64,000 bases of DNA from Bombyx mori. Taxonomy: Eukaryota; Arthropoda; Insecta; Lepidoptera; Bombycidae. Shown here in pieces: positions 37,564 to 48,753 of the stretch. Position 1 is the stretch's first letter, and each line of letters begins with the position of its first letter. A program made the position numbers and the translations under genes. The notes beneath the pieces were generated by a model. That model was not told the origin of the DNA, made no database searches, and worked only from the letters and a program-made list of their open reading frames with translations. The DNA lies in the NCBI RefSeq assembly GCF_030269925.1, contig NC_085135.1, positions 10,850,753 to 10,914,752 on the forward strand, read 5' to 3'.

Positions 37564-40446
37564 ATGGCGTATATAAGTAGAATAAAGCCCCTATCCGTGA
37601 CGATAGTATTTTTTAACGCTTACGGTCTCGCAAATCAACGTGATCAGGTTTCTGACTTTTTGCGTGACCATCAAATTGATATCTTTTTAGTGCAGGAGAC
37701 CCTACTTAAGCCCGCGCGCCGTGACCCTAAAATCGCGAACTATAACATGGTCAGGAACGACAGGCTCTCTGCCCGTGGTGGTGGTACCGTCATTTACTAT
37801 AGAAGAGCCCTGCATTGCGTCCCGCTCGATCCTCCCGCGCTCGCTAATATCGAAGCATCAGTGTGCCGAATCTCACTGACGGGACACGCGCCGATCGTTA
37901 TCGCGTCCGTTTATCTTCCACCGGATAAGATCGTTCTAAGCAGTGATATCGAGGCGCTGCTCGGTATGGGGAGCTCTGTTATTCTGGCGGGCGACGTAAA
38001 TTGTAAACACATCAGGTGGAACTCACACACCACAACCCCGAATGGCAGGCGGCTTGACGCGTTAGTCGATGATCTCGCCTTCGATATCGTCGCTCCGTTA
38101 ACCCCGACTCGCTACCCGCTAAATATCGCGCATCGCCCGGATATACTCGACATAGCGTTATTAAAAAACGTAACTCTGCGCTTACACTCGATCGAAGTAG
38201 TTTCAGAGTTAGATTCAGACCACCGTCCCGTCGTTATGAAGCTCGGTCGCGCTCCCGATTCCGTTCCCGTCACGAGGACTGTGGTGGATTGGCACACGCT
38301 GGGCATCAGCCTGGCTGAATCTGATCCACCATCGCTCCCGTTCAACCCGGACTCTACCCCGTCTCCTCAGGATACCGCTGAAGCCATAGACATCTTAACA
38401 TCACACATCACCTCGACATTAGATAGGTCATCGAAACAAGTTGTAGCGGAGGACTTCCTTCACCGCTTCAAATTGTCCGACGATATTAGGGAACTCCTTA
38501 GAGCTAAGAACGCCTCGATACGCGCCTACGACAGGTATCCTACCGCGGAAAATCGTATTCGAATGCGTGCCCTACAACGCGACGTAAAGTCTCGCATCGC
38601 CGAAGTCCGAGATGCCAGATGGTCTGATTTCTTAGAAGGACTCGCGCCCTCCCAAAGGTCTTACTACCGCTTAGCTCGTACTCTCAAATCGGATACGGTA
38701 GTAACTATGCCCCCCCTCGTAGGCCCCTCAGGCCGACTCGCGGCCTTTGATGATGACGAAAAAGCAGAGCTGCTGGCCGATACATTGCAAACCCAGTGCA
38801 CGCCCAGCACTCAATCCGTGGACCCTGTTCATGTAGAATTAGTAGACAGTGAGGTAGAACGCAGAGCCTCCTTGCCACCCTCGGATGCGTTACCACCCGT
38901 CACCCCGATGGAAGTTAAAGACTTGATCAAAGACCTACGTCCTCGCAAGGCTCCCGGTTCCGACGGTATATCTAACCGCGTTATTAAACTTCTACCCGTC
39001 CAACTCATCGTGATGTTGGCATCTATTTTCAATGCCGCTATGGCGAACTGTATCTTTCCCGCGGTGTGGAAAGAAGCGGACGTTATCGGCATACATAAAC
39101 CCGGTAAACCAAAAAATCATCCGACGAGCTACCGCCCGATTAGCCTCCTCATGTCTCTAGGCAAGCTGTATGAGCGTCTGCTCTACAAGCGCCTCAGAGA
39201 TTTCGTCTCATCCAAGGGCATTCTCATCGATGAACAATTCGGATTCCGTACAAATCATTCATGCGTTCAACAGGTGCACCGCCTCACGGAGCACATTCTT
39301 GTGGGGCTTAATCGACCAAAACCGTTATACACGGGAGCTCTCTTCTTCGACGTCGCAAAAGCGTTCGACAAAGTCTGGCACAATGGTTTGATTTTCAAAC
39401 TATTCAACATGGGCGTGCCGGATAGTCTCGTGCTCATCATACGGGACTTCTTGTCGAACCGCTCTTTTCGATATCGAGTCGAGGGAACCCGCTCCTCCCC
39501 ACGACCTCTCACAGCTGGAGTCCCGCAAGGCTCTGTCCTCTCACCCCTCCTATTTAGCTTATTCGTCAACGATATTCCCCGGTCGCCGCCGACCCATTTA
39601 GCTTTATTCGCCGACGACACGACTGTTTACTATTCTAGTAGAAATAAGTCCCTAATCGCGAAGAAGCTTCAGAGCGTAGCCCTAGCCCTAGGACAGTGGT
39701 TCCGAAAATGGCGCATAGACATCAACCCAGCGAAAAGTACTGCGGTGCTATTTCAGAGGGGAAGCTCCACACGGATTTCCTCCCGGATTAGGAGGAGGAA
39801 TCTCACACCCCCGATTACTCTCTTTAGACAACCCATACCCTGGGCCAGGAAGGTCAAGTACCTGGGCGTTACCCTGGATGCATCGATGACATTCCGCCCG
39901 CATATAAAATCAGTCCGTGACCGTGCCGCGTTTATTCTCGGTAGACTCTACCCCATGATATGTAAGCGGAGTAAAATGTCCCTTCGGAACAAGGTGACAC
40001 TTTACAAAACTTGCATAAGGCCCGTCATGACTTACGCGAGTGTGGTGTTCGCTCACGCGGCCCGCACACACATAGACACCCTCCAATCCCTACAATCCCG
40101 CTTTTGCAGGTTAGCTGTCGGGGCTCCGTGGTTCGTGAGGAACGTTGACCTACACGACGACCTGGGCCTCGAATCAATTCGGAAATACATGAAGTCAGCG
40201 TCGGAACGATACTTCGATAAGGCTATGCGTCATGATAATCGCCTTATCGTTGCCGCCGCTGACTACTCCCCGAATCCTGATCATGCAGGAGCCAGTCACC
40301 GTCGACGCCCTAGACACGTCCTTACGGATCCATCAGATCCAATAACCTTTGCATTAGATGCCTTCAGCTCTAATACTAGGGGCAGGCTTAGGGACCCCGG
40401 TAACCGTACTCGTCGAACTCGACAAAGAGGTCGACGTGCAACCTAA
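37564..40446 (+). CDS. LINE-D ORF2: APE-type endonuclease and reverse transcriptase
   Basis: The 960-residue frame begins MAYISRIKPLSVTIVFFNAYGL three bases after the ORF1 stop (TAATCAATG). Endonuclease motifs are VQETLLKP near residue 44, LAGDVNCKHIRWNS near 141 and SDHRPVVMK near 219. Copies D2 and D3 have GDLN where D1 has GDVN, so D1 may carry a private change next to a catalytic asparagine. RT motifs are RKAPGSDGISN near 460, DEQFGFRTNHSC near 557, AGVPQGSVLSPLLF near 655 and the catalytic FADDTTVYY near 680. The C-terminus is Arg-rich. It is probably active if the substitution is neutral. Confidence 0.92.
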   Translation: MAYISRIKPLSVTIVFFNAYGLANQRDQVSDFLRDHQIDIFLVQETLLKPARRDPKIANYNMVRNDRLSARGGGTVIYYRRALHCVPLDPPALANIEASVCRISLTGHAPIVIASVYLPPDKIVLSSDIEALLGMGSSVILAGDVNCKHIRWNSHTTTPNGRRLDALVDDLAFDIVAPLTPTRYPLNIAHRPDILDIALLKNVTLRLHSIEVVSELDSDHRPVVMKLGRAPDSVPVTRTVVDWHTLGISLAESDPPSLPFNPDSTPSPQDTAEAIDILTSHITSTLDRSSKQVVAEDFLHRFKLSDDIRELLRAKNASIRAYDRYPTAENRIRMRALQRDVKSRIAEVRDARWSDFLEGLAPSQRSYYRLARTLKSDTVVTMPPLVGPSGRLAAFDDDEKAELLADTLQTQCTPSTQSVDPVHVELVDSEVERRASLPPSDALPPVTPMEVKDLIKDLRPRKAPGSDGISNRVIKLLPVQLIVMLASIFNAAMANCIFPAVWKEADVIGIHKPGKPKNHPTSYRPISLLMSLGKLYERLLYKRLRDFVSSKGILIDEQFGFRTNHSCVQQVHRLTEHILVGLNRPKPLYTGALFFDVAKAFDKVWHNGLIFKLFNMGVPDSLVLIIRDFLSNRSFRYRVEGTRSSPRPLTAGVPQGSVLSPLLFSLFVNDIPRSPPTHLALFADDTTVYYSSRNKSLIAKKLQSVALALGQWFRKWRIDINPAKSTAVLFQRGSSTRISSRIRRRNLTPPITLFRQPIPWARKVKYLGVTLDASMTFRPHIKSVRDRAAFILGRLYPMICKRSKMSLRNKVTLYKTCIRPVMTYASVVFAHAARTHIDTLQSLQSRFCRLAVGAPWFVRNVDLHDDLGLESIRKYMKSASERYFDKAMRHDNRLIVAAADYSPNPDHAGASHRRRPRHVLTDPSDPITFALDAFSSNTRGRLRDPGNRTRRTRQRGRRAT

Positions 40447-40694
40447 CCCATGCATCAGCCCGCTGAGTTTCTCGCCGGATCTTCTCAGCGGGTCGCGATT
40501 CCGATCCGGTAGTAGATTCATTCGCGAAACAATTGCTCTTGAGTTGTTAGGTCTCCTTCGGAGGCGCTCGGGCAGTTGTTAGCAAATCCCACCCCTCTTG
40601 GCTGAGCCTTTGCTCGCCCACCTGTCCTGGTGAAACTGGAAAGGCCTTCGGGCCACCAGTAAACCTTCAATCATAAAAAAAAAAAAAAAAAAAA
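40447..40694 (+). other. LINE-D 3' untranslated region and poly(A)
   Basis: The region is shared with D3 and D4, including ggccttcgggccaccagtaa just before the tail. The tail (about 40675-40694) is joined directly to the target-site duplication. Confidence 0.85.
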
Positions 40695-40706
40695 ACTTCA
40701 AAATTA

Positions 40707-42030
40707 TTCTAGAAATTCATAATAATTTAATATTATAAATATAAAATTCATAATATAAACAATAATATTAGTTCTAGGAATAGGCCCCTGATGCGTTACT
40801 CGAGTGGTACCGAATCAAAACATAGTTATTCCGAGGTACCAAGTGGCCGCGATAGGGTGGGTGACCATGATGAACGAAAATAGGGTGACCATGGAAAACG
40901 TCGGACATTTTTCGACGATTAATTCTAATGTGAAAAGTGTTGCCCAGAGTAACTCTACTGAGCACCAGGTTAGGTTAAGACCAATTTTAAGTGTTCAAAT
41001 TTTAGGTATACGAGGTAATGCTTTGTTGGATACGGGAGCTAAGAGTAGCGTTGCCGGTGCGTTGCTTTATGAATTGCTGTTAAAGCATAACCATCCGTGT
41101 GAGGAAACCAGGCGTCGGGTGAGGCTTGCAGACGGTTCCGCGCGCACCCGCCGAGTTTTGCTCACTACTCTAGAAGTAAGGATAAGTCCCGAAAGGTCAG
41201 TAACCCTTGAATTTACTGTTTTTCCAGATGCTCAAAATAATGAAACTTTGCTTGGCATGGATTTTTTGGTGGCGGCAGGTATTGTGCTTGACTTTGCTTC
41301 ATCCACTTGGCATTTTTCGGGAAAACGGGTTACCTATCCAATTGAATATGAGTGCCCTAAGCCATGCATGTTTGCTTCTACTGCTGACTTCCTGCGTGAT
41401 GATAAGGGTTCTATGCTTGGCTCCGATGAACGGCAGCAGCTATCACATTTATTGCAGCAGAATGGAGACATCTTTAGGGTGGGGGAGCCCCAACTCTTTA
41501 CGCCGAGCACCACATTGATACCGGTGATCATCCGCCTATATCGGTACCGCCGTATAGGCTCACTCCTGTGCTTCAACAGCGAGGAGAGGTTCTCGCAATC
41601 GATTTGTTCGGGCCACTGCCAGAAGGAGAGCAGGGGGAGCGATGGGTACTCCTGGTAGAGGATGTAGCTACAAGATGGGTAGAACTCTACGCACTTGTTG
41701 ATGCCACCGCCGTGGCTTGCTCCCGAGTCCTACTGGAAGAGTATTTCCTTCGTTATGGCTTGCTTATGCGTCTAGGGGTGTAATACGTAAGTTCATGCCA
41801 CGACGGGATGGCCCGTATCGCGTAGTAAAGATAGTTAGTCCTACAACGTACTTCATAGCAGACTTGTCAAACAATGTCATCGGCAAGTATCACACCGCGG
41901 ATTTAACCCACTCTCCGTCAAATTCAAGTACGGATCCAATTATGCCAAAGAGGCAGAGAGGAAGGCCGCGTCTTCAGACTAACAGTCCCAAGTTGGACTC
42001 GGGACGCGTTCCCAACTTGGAGGGGGAGTA
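40707..42030 (+). pseudogene. Protease and integrase remnants of Gypsy copy B
   Basis: After LINE-D the Gypsy frame resumes with the protease (LLDTGAKSS near 41035, LLGMDF near 41255), then the start of RT. A missing G near 41480 shifts the frame relative to copy A. Downstream come the deletion junction (LQQ followed by VLAIDLFGPLPEG near 41575), an integrase core start ending near 41783, and in another frame the RRDGPYRVV module (about 41800). The coding sequence overlaps the purine tract ggagggggagta at about 42019-42030 just before the LTR. A short insertion of about 40 bp relative to copy A follows the D1 poly(A) (about 40713-40755). Confidence 0.8.
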
Positions 42031-42250
42031 TGTAACGCAGCGTTCCGTTTCGCGGGGCAACAGCAGCCAAAGAGAATGTGACTCAGGTCCGTGCCGCGAC
42101 GACCCACCCCGCGCTACCCGCGCCCGCGCATCTGTTGCATCATTCGCACCCCCAATTAGTGCGCGCCAGACTTTGAAGCGGAATACACGCGTCCCCGGTC
42201 GATACCGGAACTGACAACCCGAGAGTCTCATGCCAGTCGGGCACCTAACA
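42031..42250 (+). repeat. 3' LTR of Gypsy copy B
   Basis: It is 220 bp like the other three LTRs of this family. The flank ttaaaacactaattaattg matches the copy-A flank in reverse complement. Confidence 0.9.
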
Positions 42251-42364
42251 TTAAAACACTAATTAATTGAGCGTTTCATTAGCTTTTAAGCTGAGTGACT
42301 ATTTATAATTTATTTTTATTAAGTAATAAATGAGCAAAAAATAATACTTAACAAAAAGATATGA

Positions 42365-43415
42365 AATCCGAACAAAAACAGTTTCACTGTAAAAAATTGC
42401 GCCAAGTCCACGTTTATAAAACTCATCTCAATAACATTTGCACTTTACAAAAAAAAGAAGACTTCAATAGCTTTCATTCTCTACAAAAATATGTGAAATA
42501 CAAAAAAATACCAAGAAACCGTCATAAAGATGAAAAAATAAAAAAAAAATTGTTGAAAATTTAAAAATAAAAAAATTAAAATTTTATCGTACTTGGCGCG
42601 CGTCATTGAGTACCCCAAAATTTTTCGGAAGAATTTCAACCCGAGAAAAAAACCGTTTTGCTTTAATATACAGTGAAAGTTGAAAAAGTTACCCAGGTTG
42701 TCTTTTTCGCTCTTGTTAGCGTTTTATGAGAAATTGAGACAGAACTACGGTAATTTTCAACAGCTCTCACTATATACCTATGGGCTATTATATGCCAAAT
42801 CGACCACTTTTGCGTTCGACCCCTTTAGATTCAGCTGAAACTTTATTATTCTTTTCTACCCTTTGAAAAACATATTTGAGAATTTTTTCAAATGTTTTGA
42901 AGCCAACGTATACATACGTATCGACTCGTAAGTAGTTTGTATTTGTATAAGCGAACACGAGAGGGTGTTTAGTTCAAATCATAAAAGATGAGTGGGAAAT
43001 GAAAAAAATTCAAATAACATACGTATGAGATGTCGATTTTACTTAACTTTTGTAAAACTTATTATGAAATAATAATTCATTAATTACATTTATGCATTTC
43101 ATAGGTTGACCTACTTATAAATTTCTAAACATTGAAAGGATGTTCATTTATCCTGAAAAATTTGGGGTACTCAATGACGCGCGCCAAGTACGATAAAATT
43201 TTAATTTTTTTATTTTTAAATTTTCAACAATTTTTTTTTTATTTTTTCATCTTTATGACGGTTTCTTGGTATTTTTTTGTATTTCACATATTTTTGTAGA
43301 GAATGAAAGCTATTGAAGTCTTCTTTTTTTTGTAAAGTGCAAATGTTATTGAGATGAGTTTTATAAACGTGGACTTGGCGCAATTTTTTACAGTGAAACT
43401 GTTTTTGTTCGGATT
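42365..43415. mobile_element. Foldback element: 262-bp inverted repeats around a 527-bp spacer
   Basis: The left arm 42365-42626 is the reverse complement of 43154-43415 with very few differences. The inner ends read ccccaaaattttt and aaaaatttgggg. Each arm contains tacttggcgcgcgtcattgagtac-type sequence and long A or T runs. The spacer is A+T-rich with no reading frame of note and no transposase. A single arm occurs at 5265-5513. It could be a foldback-type or other non-autonomous DNA element, or a repeat converted to a palindrome by a rearrangement. Confidence 0.75.
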
Positions 43416-44037
43416 ACTAAAAGTCGTTAATCACGACACGGCCATTCTGACATGTCACACGTCCCTGTGTGACGCTCCTGCTAGGAAAATAACCTTCTGT
43501 AATATCAAACAGGTTTAGTCTCGGCCAATCCTGATTCATTCACGATTGAGGATTGGGATTCTTTCATTACAAACCATAACGTTAGCTTTCAACAAGATAT
43601 TTAACAGACTATGTTAACCTGTGTGAGTAGATAATTTAATTGCCCAATTATTAGCGACACACTATACAACTGAAAAATTTCATAAATGCTCAAGAGGGCT
43701 CACCCTTTTTATAAGTTGGATAGAATAATTTAAAAACTCCATGAGCTCATTGCGAGCTTGGTCAGCAATAACGCAAGTGTGGGCTTCGAATAAGGACACA
43801 CTAGATTTAAGTGCTCATTTCGCTGAACCAATTAAAACAACTATCGGGTAGTACATGACATAAAAATGAGTAAGCAATAAACCATCGCAAAGGATTTGTT
43901 CCGTACAGTTTTGGTCAAAATAACAGATCCTTTATGAGAACCATCGCATAAAATTCCTGAATTATGAAGCTACTACTAATAGATTTCTCGACAAGAGAAC
44001 ATTCGGCACCAGATTCCAAATAAAAGTAAAACGACTC
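43416..44037. other. No gene recognised between the foldback element and LINE-B
   Basis: The stretch is A+T-rich and has no long frame. The phrase acacggccattctgac at about 43437 is a variant of the motif at 21955 and 18974-18990. I see no target-site duplication for either neighbour here. Confidence 0.5.
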
Positions 44038-44510
44038 TTTTTTTTTTTTTGTCAGGAGGAAATCGCCGGACTTCCGCCCTTCACTGGGGATGGAGGGCGG
44101 GGCATGTCGGAGTCAAACCGACTAAAACCTCCTGTCTCTCAACAACCAACGCCCAAACCTCGCATGAGACAAAACTCATGAAAAGGCAAAGGGGGGAAAG
44201 TGAAGCGTTTAGTGCGGAGCACATCTCTCCCATCACCCTCTCCCTCGGGACGCCGGACTGGCGGTCGTCGGCGCCACGACCACCAGCCCTCTCGGTCGGC
44301 AGGCTATCCGAAGCCCGCCTAGATGGCGCCGGTTAGAATGGTCTATCCTACGGAATACCCCGCTGGGTCAGAACCAGCGTGGGTTGAGGATAGCCGGCCT
44401 TCCATCACCCGGATGCTCATGCATAAAACGCGTGCAGAGCAGCTTGCACGTCGTCTTCTTAGGCCCCCTTCGCCGGTCCCCAGGCCGACATGTGAGGGGA
44501 CCCGAAACAC

Positions 44511-45917
44511 TTAGAGGGCCAGGGCTTGGGCGATATCCGCCTCCCTGGCCCCCGCTCGACGGCGGCGGGCCTGTGCGTCTCTCACGCGCCCCGCCGCCTC
44601 CTTCTGCGAGATGGTGCACTCGCAGAAGTCGAGCATCGCCTTCCACGACTCGTCGTCACCGAGCATCGATGCCACAACACTCGGCAACGACAAGTCGTTT
44701 CCTATTTTTGCGACGAGGACACGGCGCCACCCCTCCCATGCGGGGCAGGCGACGAGCGTGTGCTCCGCCGTGTCCAAGTCGCAACCACAATGGTGGCACT
44801 CTGCCGTCGGCTCGGCTCCGATCCGGTGCAGGAACTCACCGAAGCAACCATGCCCAGTGAGCACCTGCGTGAGCCGGAAAGTGAGGCGTCCTCTGTCACG
44901 ATTCACCCAGTTCACAAGAACCGGGCGATTCGCCTCGACGGTCCTACGACCAGCCGAAGGATCGGCCAGCCGTATGGACCATGACTCCAGCACGGACCGC
45001 CGAGATTGGGCCCTCCGCGCTCTGACCACACTGGGGCTGGGACGCGCCACGCCCCGGACACGAAGGTCAGCCCGCCACTGACAGTCAGCAGCGAGCGCCT
45101 CCGCCTCCAGGACCCAAGGTGGCGTCCCAGCCAGTACACACGCCGCCTCGAAAGAGATGGTGCGATAACCACGGATGACCCTGACCGCGATGGTGCGTTG
45201 CGGCCGTTGCAGCAGCTTCGCTACCCCCACGGCCAGGGACTGGCCCCACACGGGCGCCGCGTATAGGGCCATTGATCGCACCACACCTGTATAGAGACGG
45301 CGCGTCACCTGGTCAGGCCCCCCAACATTGGGACGGAGCCGGCTTAACGCGCCGGCCACCCCCAACAAACGAGGGACCAGATTCTGAAAGTGAGCACGGA
45401 AGGTCCAACGACTGTCTAGAATGAGGCCGAGGTACTTCAACTGCACCCCGACCCCGATACAGACGCCTCCAACCACGATATGGGCATCGACAGGTGGCAC
45501 TCTCCGGGGCCTGTGGAACCACATGGCCTCGGATTTACTGAGCGCCACGTCGAGGCCCAATCTCCTGATTTTGCCGACGACATGCGCCACCCCAGCCGTA
45601 GCAAGACGGGCAGACTCAGCAAAATTGCCCCCCCGGGCCACGACCAACGTGTCGTCTGCGTAACAGATTACGCTCAGGCCCGGGAGGAGGGCACCCCTCA
45701 GCACCCAGTCATACCCGATATTCCACAAAAGAGGGCCGAGCACCGACCCCTGTGGAACACTGCGCACGACCGGGAACCGGTGCACGATCCCACCGTGTCC
45801 GGTACACGTGACCGATCTGTCCTCCAAGTAGGAACCCACCAGCCGGCGAAGGTAGTGGGGCACTCTGTGTCGTTCCAGCGCCCCCCCTATCACGGACCAG
45901 GGCAGGGTGTTGAACGC
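44511..45917 (-). pseudogene. LINE-B ORF2, C-terminal half
   Basis: The frame resumes right after the inserted LINE-A copy with LPWSVIGGALERHRVPHYLRR. It runs through PQGSVLGPLLWNIGYDW and the RT catalytic YADDTLVVARGG, then the C-terminal region with a CCHC motif (CHHCGCDLDTAEHTLVAC), and ends at the TAA at 44511. Apart from the insertion this half is intact. Joined in register with 46978-48753 it would match the domain order of LINE-A ORF2. Confidence 0.88.
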
Positions 45918-46964
45918 CCGTGCTGGAGGCGTGGTCTCGCCGCTTGGCGGACCCGTCGGCCGGCCTCCGTACCGTCGAGGCGGTCCGCCCGGTTCTCGCG
46001 GACTGGGTGGGCCGCGACCGCGGATGCCTCACCTTCCGGCTGACGCAGATGTTGACCGGCCATGGGTGTTTTGGCCGGTACCTCTTTAAGATAGCCGGAA
46101 GGGAACCGACGGCGCAGTGCCACCACTGCGCGGACCGCGACGAGGAAGATACAGCGGAACACACATTAGCGCGTTGCTCTGGATTCGACGAGCAACGCGC
46201 CACCCTCGTCGCGGTCATTGGAGAGGACCTCTCGCTGCCGCGCGTCGTGGCTACGATGCTCGGCAGCGACGCGTCCTGGAAGGCGATGCTCGACTTCTGC
46301 GAGTCCACCGTCTCGCAGAAGGAGGCGGCGGAGCGAGAGAGGGAGAGCTCTTCCCTTTCCGCACCGATCCGTCGCCGTCGAGCCGGGGGCCGGAGGCGGG
46401 AATACGCCCGTACGTCCCGGCCCCTGTAGGTGGCGGCCTCCCCCCGGTGAAGGTCAAGGGGCGACCTGAGGGGGTGAGGCCGCGCGGCGCGCTACCAGCA
46501 CTCTAGCGCGCTGCCGTGGAGTGAATAGAGCGACCGGTCGACGGTGTATCGCGTCCCGACCCGGCAGGCTGGTTCTGGTCCAGCGGGGTGGGTATTCCGG
46601 GACACCAGCGGCACCGTCTGGGCGGCCCGACGGGCTGCCGTACCGAGACGGCCGACGTTCCAGAGCCTTCGATTCGCCTCGAAGGCTCCGTCGGCTGGGC
46701 GTCCTTGGGGTGAGCCGCGCCGTCTGGTTGTAGTGTTGACCGCGGTAGCCCCCCTACCTCATCCGGGTTCTGACCTCGGAGGGGATCGGACGTCGGGTGT
46801 AAGAGTGCAGGGGAGTCGTTTAGTGGGTGGGTCCTAAAATCCTTGGGCCCGCGGTCTGCTCACAACACCATGCAGACCGTTGAGTCTCACATACCCCGCG
46901 CGCCCTTTTTGCGCGGGGACCTCGTAGGAGGTTCGGCCCTCTACCCGAAAAAAAAAAAAAAAAA
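45918..46964 (+). mobile_element. 5'-truncated LINE-A copy inserted in LINE-B ORF2
   Basis: The 1047-bp insert carries the last 170 codons of LINE-A ORF2 (ending at 46429), the 3' untranslated region and a poly(A) at 46948-46964. GGGTGTTGAACGC at 45905-45917 and 46965-46977 is a 13-bp target-site duplication. It lies in opposite orientation to LINE-B. The sequence is nearly the same as the LINE-A at 15000-16022, so the insertion is recent. Confidence 0.95.
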
Positions 46965-48753
46965 GGGTGTTGAACGCATTGGCGATATCGAGTGACACCG
47001 CCAAAGCCACCCCACCCCCGGAAACGGCCTCATCCGAGAGGGCCCGCACGCGAAGGATCGCGTCTACCGTTGAGCGGCCCTCTCGGAAGCCATACTGCTC
47101 CGCCGACAGATCGGGTCCCACCCTGACCAGATGCTGGATGATGCGGGCTGCCAGAATGCGTTCCAGCAGCTTGCCCACCTCATTCAGCAACACGATGGGA
47201 CGGTACCCGGCGGCAGTATCCGCCGGGCGCCCCTCCTTTCTCAACAGCACGAGTCTGCCCGTCCTCCACAATGAAGGAAACCGTCCCGACTCGAGGCAGG
47301 AGTTGTAAAGCCTCAAGAATCGGTCCCCCAGGGCACCAAGAGCCAAGGCCCAAACCCGGCCATGGACGCCGTCCGGGCCGGGCGCAGTGTCCTTCGCGCA
47401 CATTTTGCGCACGGCCACACGGAGCTCCGCCCCCGTTATATGGGGCACCTCGGCAGGGACTTCGCCGTCGTATTCCGGCGGCGAGTCCATAGCGGGAGCG
47501 ACAAATCCTTCCCGCTCCTGCGGGAACAGCGCCGAGACGATGTCCCGCAGCTGCTGAGGCTGGAGACGCTCCGTGATCGGGGGGGCCCATGGGCGCATTT
47601 TATTGCGCACCATATGATAGGGCCGCCCCCACGGATCCTCATCCAGCGTCTCCAGGAGACCCTCCATGTGTTGATCCTTGGCTCTTCTGATGGCCAGCTG
47701 CAGTGCCCTCTGCGCGACGCGAAATGCGGCGTGCAGCCGGGCCTCTGCCGCCGCGAACGTAACTGGATCGTTGCGCCGCGGCAGGCGGCGGCGGCGATGC
47801 CTGGCGCACTCGCCCCTCGCCCGAACGCACTCCACACGGAGTTGCGCAATTTCGGGCGACCACCAGTACGCCTGGCGATTAGGAAGTCGAGGGCCGATCC
47901 GGGGCATCGACACATCACAGATGCGACGCATCGTGTCCCGAAACCACCCTGCCTCGCCCTCGACCTCGACCGGGTGTGGACGCATGGGCGCCCACGCCGT
48001 CACTGTAGAGGCTTCCATCAGGAGCTCCTTATTCAGGCGCTTCAGTGCCCACTTGGGCAATGACCGGGACGCACCACGGGGGTGGTCCCCGAGGGCGTCC
48101 GCGACTGCGGAGCGGGCGGAGAGATCAAACCGAATATATCGGTGATCTGACAACGTCTCCGCCCCCTCCAAAACCCTCCAGTCGCGGATACGGCGCGCGA
48201 TGGCCGGGCTCGCGAACGTAACGTCCACAATAGACTCGCCCTGCCACCGCACGCACGTCGCAACTGACCCTCTATTCAACAAACAGAGGCCGGCCGCGTT
48301 CGCCCACCTCTCCAGTAGCCTACCACGAGCGTCCGAGCGGGGGGAGCCCCATGCGATAGACTTCGCATTGAGGTCCCCCGCGAGAATCACTGGACGAGGA
48401 GCGACGCGGCGAGCAATCGCCCCGATCCCGCCCAGGAAATGCCCGAACTCGGCCGAAGGCCTGTTCGGAGAGAAGTACGCCCCGATCACGACGGTCCCTT
48501 CCAGCTGCACCGCGACGAACCCTTGACCACTGGTCACCATCGCCAGGGGGGGGATCGCCGCATCTCTTCTTATGACTATGGCCGCCAGGCCGCCGTCGTC
48601 CCCAAACCAGCAATCATTTGCTGGGGGAACGAAGTACGGCTCGGCGACCACAGCCACATCTATGGACCACTCCGCCATGCTCTGAGACAGCATGTCCTGA
48701 GCTCTGGCGGAGTGGTTCAGGTTTCCTTGGAGGAAGCGATAGGTGCGGTCCAT
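46965..48753 (-). pseudogene. LINE-B ORF2, N-terminal half
   Basis: The frame starts at the TAATG overlap with MDRTYRFLQGNLNHSARAQ and keeps the endonuclease motifs AEPYFVPP, LAGDLNAKSIAWGSP and SDHRYIRFD. It continues through KDTAPGPDGVHG and GFREGRSTVDAIL into the RT domain up to SLDIANAFNT, where the LINE-A copy breaks it. No other stop occurs. The 639-residue apparent frame reads on into the inserted LINE-A tail, which is an artefact of the insertion. Confidence 0.9.

Larger units (their letters stand above)
35531..40694 (+). mobile_element. Jockey-clade non-LTR retrotransposon, LINE-D copy D1, full length and apparently intact
   Basis: The element starts GATTCCGATAGAGG and ends in a poly(A) of about 20. 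The 12-bp ACTTCAAAATTA at 35519-35530 and 40695-40706 is a target-site duplication. The 5' untranslated region has four 15-bp units of the type gcccggcctttgttc (about 35583-35642) and two roughly 80-bp units starting gtgttcgtggtacatctgccgac (about 35639 and 35719). ORF1 and ORF2 are open, separated by three bases. This is the only complete LINE-D in the window. Confidence 0.93.
33814..42250 (+). mobile_element. Internally deleted Ty3/Gypsy element, copy B, interrupted by LINE-D
   Basis: The 220-bp LTRs at 33814-34033 and 42031-42250 flank gag, protease and integrase remnants with the same two internal deletions as copy A. LINE-D copy D1 (35531-40694) splits it. Without D1 the element would be about 3.3 kb. 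The primer-binding site and purine tract are kept. Relative to copy A it lacks the small LINE in gag and has one fewer G in a G run near 41480, which shifts the frame. Confidence 0.9.

Noticed and set aside
42361..42564. A 67-codon frame MKSEQKQFHCKKLR in the foldback arm (also on the minus strand at 5314-5517)
   Set aside because: It lies wholly in the inverted repeat arm, is Lys-rich from A runs, and has no motif. The right arm would carry it in the opposite direction.
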